Source: an uncultured Flavobacteriales bacterium
GTDB taxonomy: Bacteria; Bacteroidota; Bacteroidia; Flavobacteriales_E; Vicingaceae
DNA length: 64,000 bases
Direction: 5' to 3'
Assembly: GCA_905479995.1 (NCBI GenBank)
Contig: CAJQON010000017.1
Coordinates: 62,001 to 126,000 of the forward strand
This document shows, in pieces, positions 62,135 to 64,000 of the stretch. A program made the position numbers and the translations under genes. A model generated the notes under the pieces. It worked only from the letters and a program-made list of their open reading frames with translations, ran no database searches and was not told where the DNA came from. Position 1 is the stretch's first letter. Each line of letters starts with the position of its first letter.

Positions 62135-63730
62135 ATGCTTCGGTACTTAAAAATAACAACCTTTTTGTTGCTTATCGCTTCTCTTTTCTCTTGTAGGAAA
62201 GATTTTGAACGCCCTAATTGGGATGTTGAACTATTGGCTCCGCTTATTAAAACGTCCTTAAACCTAGAAGATTTATTGCCCGATACTGTATTGGTTACCA
62301 ATCCAGATACCTCTTTAAAAGTAGTGTATCAAACCAGTATTTTTGATATTGGAATAGACTCTTTATTTCAAATACCCGATACTACTATTACAGATGTTCA
62401 TTCTATCGCTGTATCTTCTATTGCAGCTCCAGGAAGTGTTTTTTATAGCGAACCAGAAGAGTATTCTTTAAATGTAAATAATGGCGTAGGGTTGAATTTG
62501 GCAATGATAGAATCAGGGTTTATTGAAATAGAAATTTATAGTGAAATAAAAGAAAAAATTATCATTACTTATACGGTTCCTAGTGCAATAAAAAATGGAG
62601 ATACGCTTGAGCTGGTTGAAACTATTAATGCGGCAACACCAGGTAACCCGGCTCATTTTAAACGTAAAATTGACATTAGTGGTTATGATTTAGATTTAAC
62701 AGGAGTAAACCATTCCGAAATAAATACTTTGGTTACAAGAGCAGTGGCTACGGTAGATCCTATGGCTTCAAGTTCAGTAACCCTTATTTTTGGTGAGACA
62801 ATTACTTTTAATACCACATTATTAGGTGTTGAACCCTACTTTGTAAGAGGCTACTTTGGAAATCAGTTGTTGAGTTATAAAGATACTGCAGAAGTGAATG
62901 TATTAAACAAAATTGCAGGAACAATAGATTTAGATGAAGTTGATGTAAATATTGAATTTAAAAATGGAATAGGAGCTGATGCCCAAATTTTATTGAATCA
63001 ATTTGGTGCTTTAAATACCAATACAACTAACAATGTAAACTTACTACACTCTAGTATTGGGTCGCCAATAAATTTAAACAGAGGACTATTGACCTACAGT
63101 ATTCCCGAGGTTAATTATTCAGCCTATAACATACCAATGAATACAATTAATTCTAATATCGATCAACTGATTGAAACCTTACCAAATAGCATTATCTACG
63201 ACATCGACATTAACATAAATCCGTTAGGGAATATATCTGGAGGAAATGATTTTGTTTACAAAAAGCATCTGCTAGAAACCAACTTAAATGTTGAATTTCC
63301 CTTGTCATTAATTGCCAATAATTTAGCCTTATCCGATACACTTTCTTTTTCATTGCCGAATGAAACTCAAACAGGAAGAATTATTGACGGAACCTTGTTT
63401 TTGTATGCAGATAATGGATTTCCTTTTGATGCTGCTATTGAGTTGAGCTTGTTTGATGAATCAAATAATTTTCTTCAAACACTAAATGTGTCCACTAAAA
63501 TTTTAGCTGCACCAGTAGATGGGAATTTGCGTGTTCTTTCTCCCAAACAAAGTGTGCTGTCTATTCCGGTTTCTACTGCAACTGCCGACAACCTTTACTT
63601 GGCTAATAAAATGGTGTTTAAAATTGGTTTTACGACACAACCACAGTCACAGTTTGTAAAACTATACGAAGGCTACGATATTGACATTCAAGTAGTGGGT
63701 GATTTTTCTTATAATTTAAGTTTTAATTAA
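62135..63730 (+). CDS. large lipoprotein of unknown function
   Basis: About 531 residues with a lipoprotein signal, MLRYLKITTFLLLIASLFSC, then RKDFERPNWDVELLAPLIKTSLNLEDLL. The rest is beta-rich with many Asn/Thr/Ser (FDIGIDSLFQIPDTTITDVHSI, IEIEIYSEIKEKIIITYTVPSAIKNGDTLEL, YDIDIQVVGDFSYNLSFN at the end). No named domain is recognised; FERPNWDVELLAPL and the paired hydrophobic strands recall a Bacteroidetes lipoprotein family next to outer-membrane DUF5723-like proteins. The following gene begins 18 bases after its stop, so the pair is probably co-transcribed. Confidence 0.75.
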   Translation: MLRYLKITTFLLLIASLFSCRKDFERPNWDVELLAPLIKTSLNLEDLLPDTVLVTNPDTSLKVVYQTSIFDIGIDSLFQIPDTTITDVHSIAVSSIAAPGSVFYSEPEEYSLNVNNGVGLNLAMIESGFIEIEIYSEIKEKIIITYTVPSAIKNGDTLELVETINAATPGNPAHFKRKIDISGYDLDLTGVNHSEINTLVTRAVATVDPMASSSVTLIFGETITFNTTLLGVEPYFVRGYFGNQLLSYKDTAEVNVLNKIAGTIDLDEVDVNIEFKNGIGADAQILLNQFGALNTNTTNNVNLLHSSIGSPINLNRGLLTYSIPEVNYSAYNIPMNTINSNIDQLIETLPNSIIYDIDININPLGNISGGNDFVYKKHLLETNLNVEFPLSLIANNLALSDTLSFSLPNETQTGRIIDGTLFLYADNGFPFDAAIELSLFDESNNFLQTLNVSTKILAAPVDGNLRVLSPKQSVLSIPVSTATADNLYLANKMVFKIGFTTQPQSQFVKLYEGYDIDIQVVGDFSYNLSFN

Positions 63731-63747
63731 ATCGATTTAAGAAAAAT

Positions 63748-64000
63748 TTGAAAACTACTACCTACATATTAGTTATTGCAATCCAAATGATGTGCTTCAT
63801 GTACGGATCAAAAATGGAAGCTCAAAATCAAAACGACTTTTTTAGAGATTCTATTCAGCGAGTTAGTTTTTCTTTTGGTACAGATTATACCTATGGTTCT
63901 AATGTTATGAATAATGAGTTTTTAAATAAGTTTTTGTTTGGTGGAAAAATAGAACAAGATTTAAAAGATGCTGCATACAATCAATTGGGTACGCACAATA
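63748..64000 (+). CDS. exported protein, partial at right edge (DUF5723-like)
   Basis: The frame opens with TTG at 63748 (no ATG is better placed) and runs off the end of the window after 84 residues. It starts MKTTTYILVIAIQMMCFMYG, a signal peptide, and continues EAQNQNDFFRDSIQRVSFSFGTDYTYGSNVMNNEFLNKFLFGGKIEQDLKDAAYNQLG. The start of the mature part, with a barrel strand then a G-S-N-V-M-N-N-E motif, is like DUF5723 outer-membrane proteins, but too little is visible to be sure. It is truncated by the window edge, not broken. Confidence 0.55.
   Translation, partial: MKTTTYILVIAIQMMCFMYGSKMEAQNQNDFFRDSIQRVSFSFGTDYTYGSNVMNNEFLNKFLFGGKIEQDLKDAAYNQLGTHN

Noticed and set aside
1-64000. CRISPR, insertion sequences, rRNA and tRNA genes
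   Set aside because: No regular repeat-spacer array, transposase gene, terminal inverted repeats or tRNA/rRNA sequence was recognised anywhere in the window.

Overview
The window is AT-rich bacterial chromosome from a member of the Bacteroidetes, most likely order Flavobacteriales. The evidence is gldB/gldC gliding genes, three or more proteins with type IX secretion (T9SS) C-terminal sorting domains, many SPxC/SC-type lipoproteins, LytTR two-component genes with a propeller sensor kinase, a PcrB-like GGGP synthase, a fused GcvP, and repeated TAnnTTTG -7 promoter boxes, which are the Bacteroidetes sigma-A signature. Family placement is not certain; gene order fits a lineage outside the core Flavobacteriaceae. 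No rRNA, tRNA, CRISPR array or insertion sequence was found.

Layout. 1-3.0 kb: gldC-gldB (minus), an outer-membrane barrel and nadE. 3.1-4.7 kb: a PadR regulator overlapping a membrane protein with two GldL-like hairpins. 4.8-14.6 kb: M1 aminopeptidase lipoprotein, small STAS-like protein, secreted SGNH hydrolase, secreted amidotransferase-fold protein, dnaB, a lipoprotein and accA. 14.7-24.2 kb: ispE; an ECF sigma/anti-sigma pair and a GIN-domain barrel that share a duplicated ECF promoter (GTAAC-N17-CGTCC); Spy-like protein; dxs, DAHP synthase-chorismate mutase and recJ. 24.2-28.2 kb: an accessory pocket with a DMFase-like lipoprotein and a frameshifted GT39 glycosyltransferase flanked by diverged direct repeats. 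28.2-38.7 kb: ACT protein, lptB, tatC, manC, aminotransferase, SprT-like, feoB/feoA, an unlisted 47-residue lipoprotein, mlaE-mlaF and a T9SS cargo protein. 38.9-46.3 kb: gcvP, GGGP synthase, phosphopantetheinyl transferase, ahcY, a second ECF sigma with a 4-TM partner and a Rieske-like lipoprotein. 46.4-51.3 kb: small basic secreted protein, two LytTR response regulators and a propeller histidine kinase. 51.3-64 kb: Nif3, zinc-ribbon coiled-coil protein, TPR protein, DUF3352-like membrane-anchored propeller protein, MFS transporter, aroQ, xerD, SpoIIE-type phosphatase, a large lipoprotein and a truncated secreted protein at the right edge.

How it fits together. Most of the window is housekeeping: replication and repair (dnaB, recJ, xerD), isoprenoids (dxs, ispE, GGGP synthase), shikimate/aromatics (DAHP synthase, aroQ), fatty acid (accA, PPTase), one-carbon and methyl cycle (gcvP, ahcY), envelope lipid traffic (lptB, mlaEF), protein export (tatC) and iron uptake (feoAB). 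On top of it sit three envelope-signalling modules: PadR/GldL-like, ECF/anti-sigma/GIN-barrel and LytTR/propeller kinase.

Most notable: the PadR-controlled double-hairpin GldL relative with an apparently leaderless regulator mRNA; two identically spaced ECF promoters that define a small autoregulated regulon; feoB whose only sensible start codon is ATT; a single-base frameshift that breaks the GT39 gene; and a very small CxxC lipoprotein beside feoAB.
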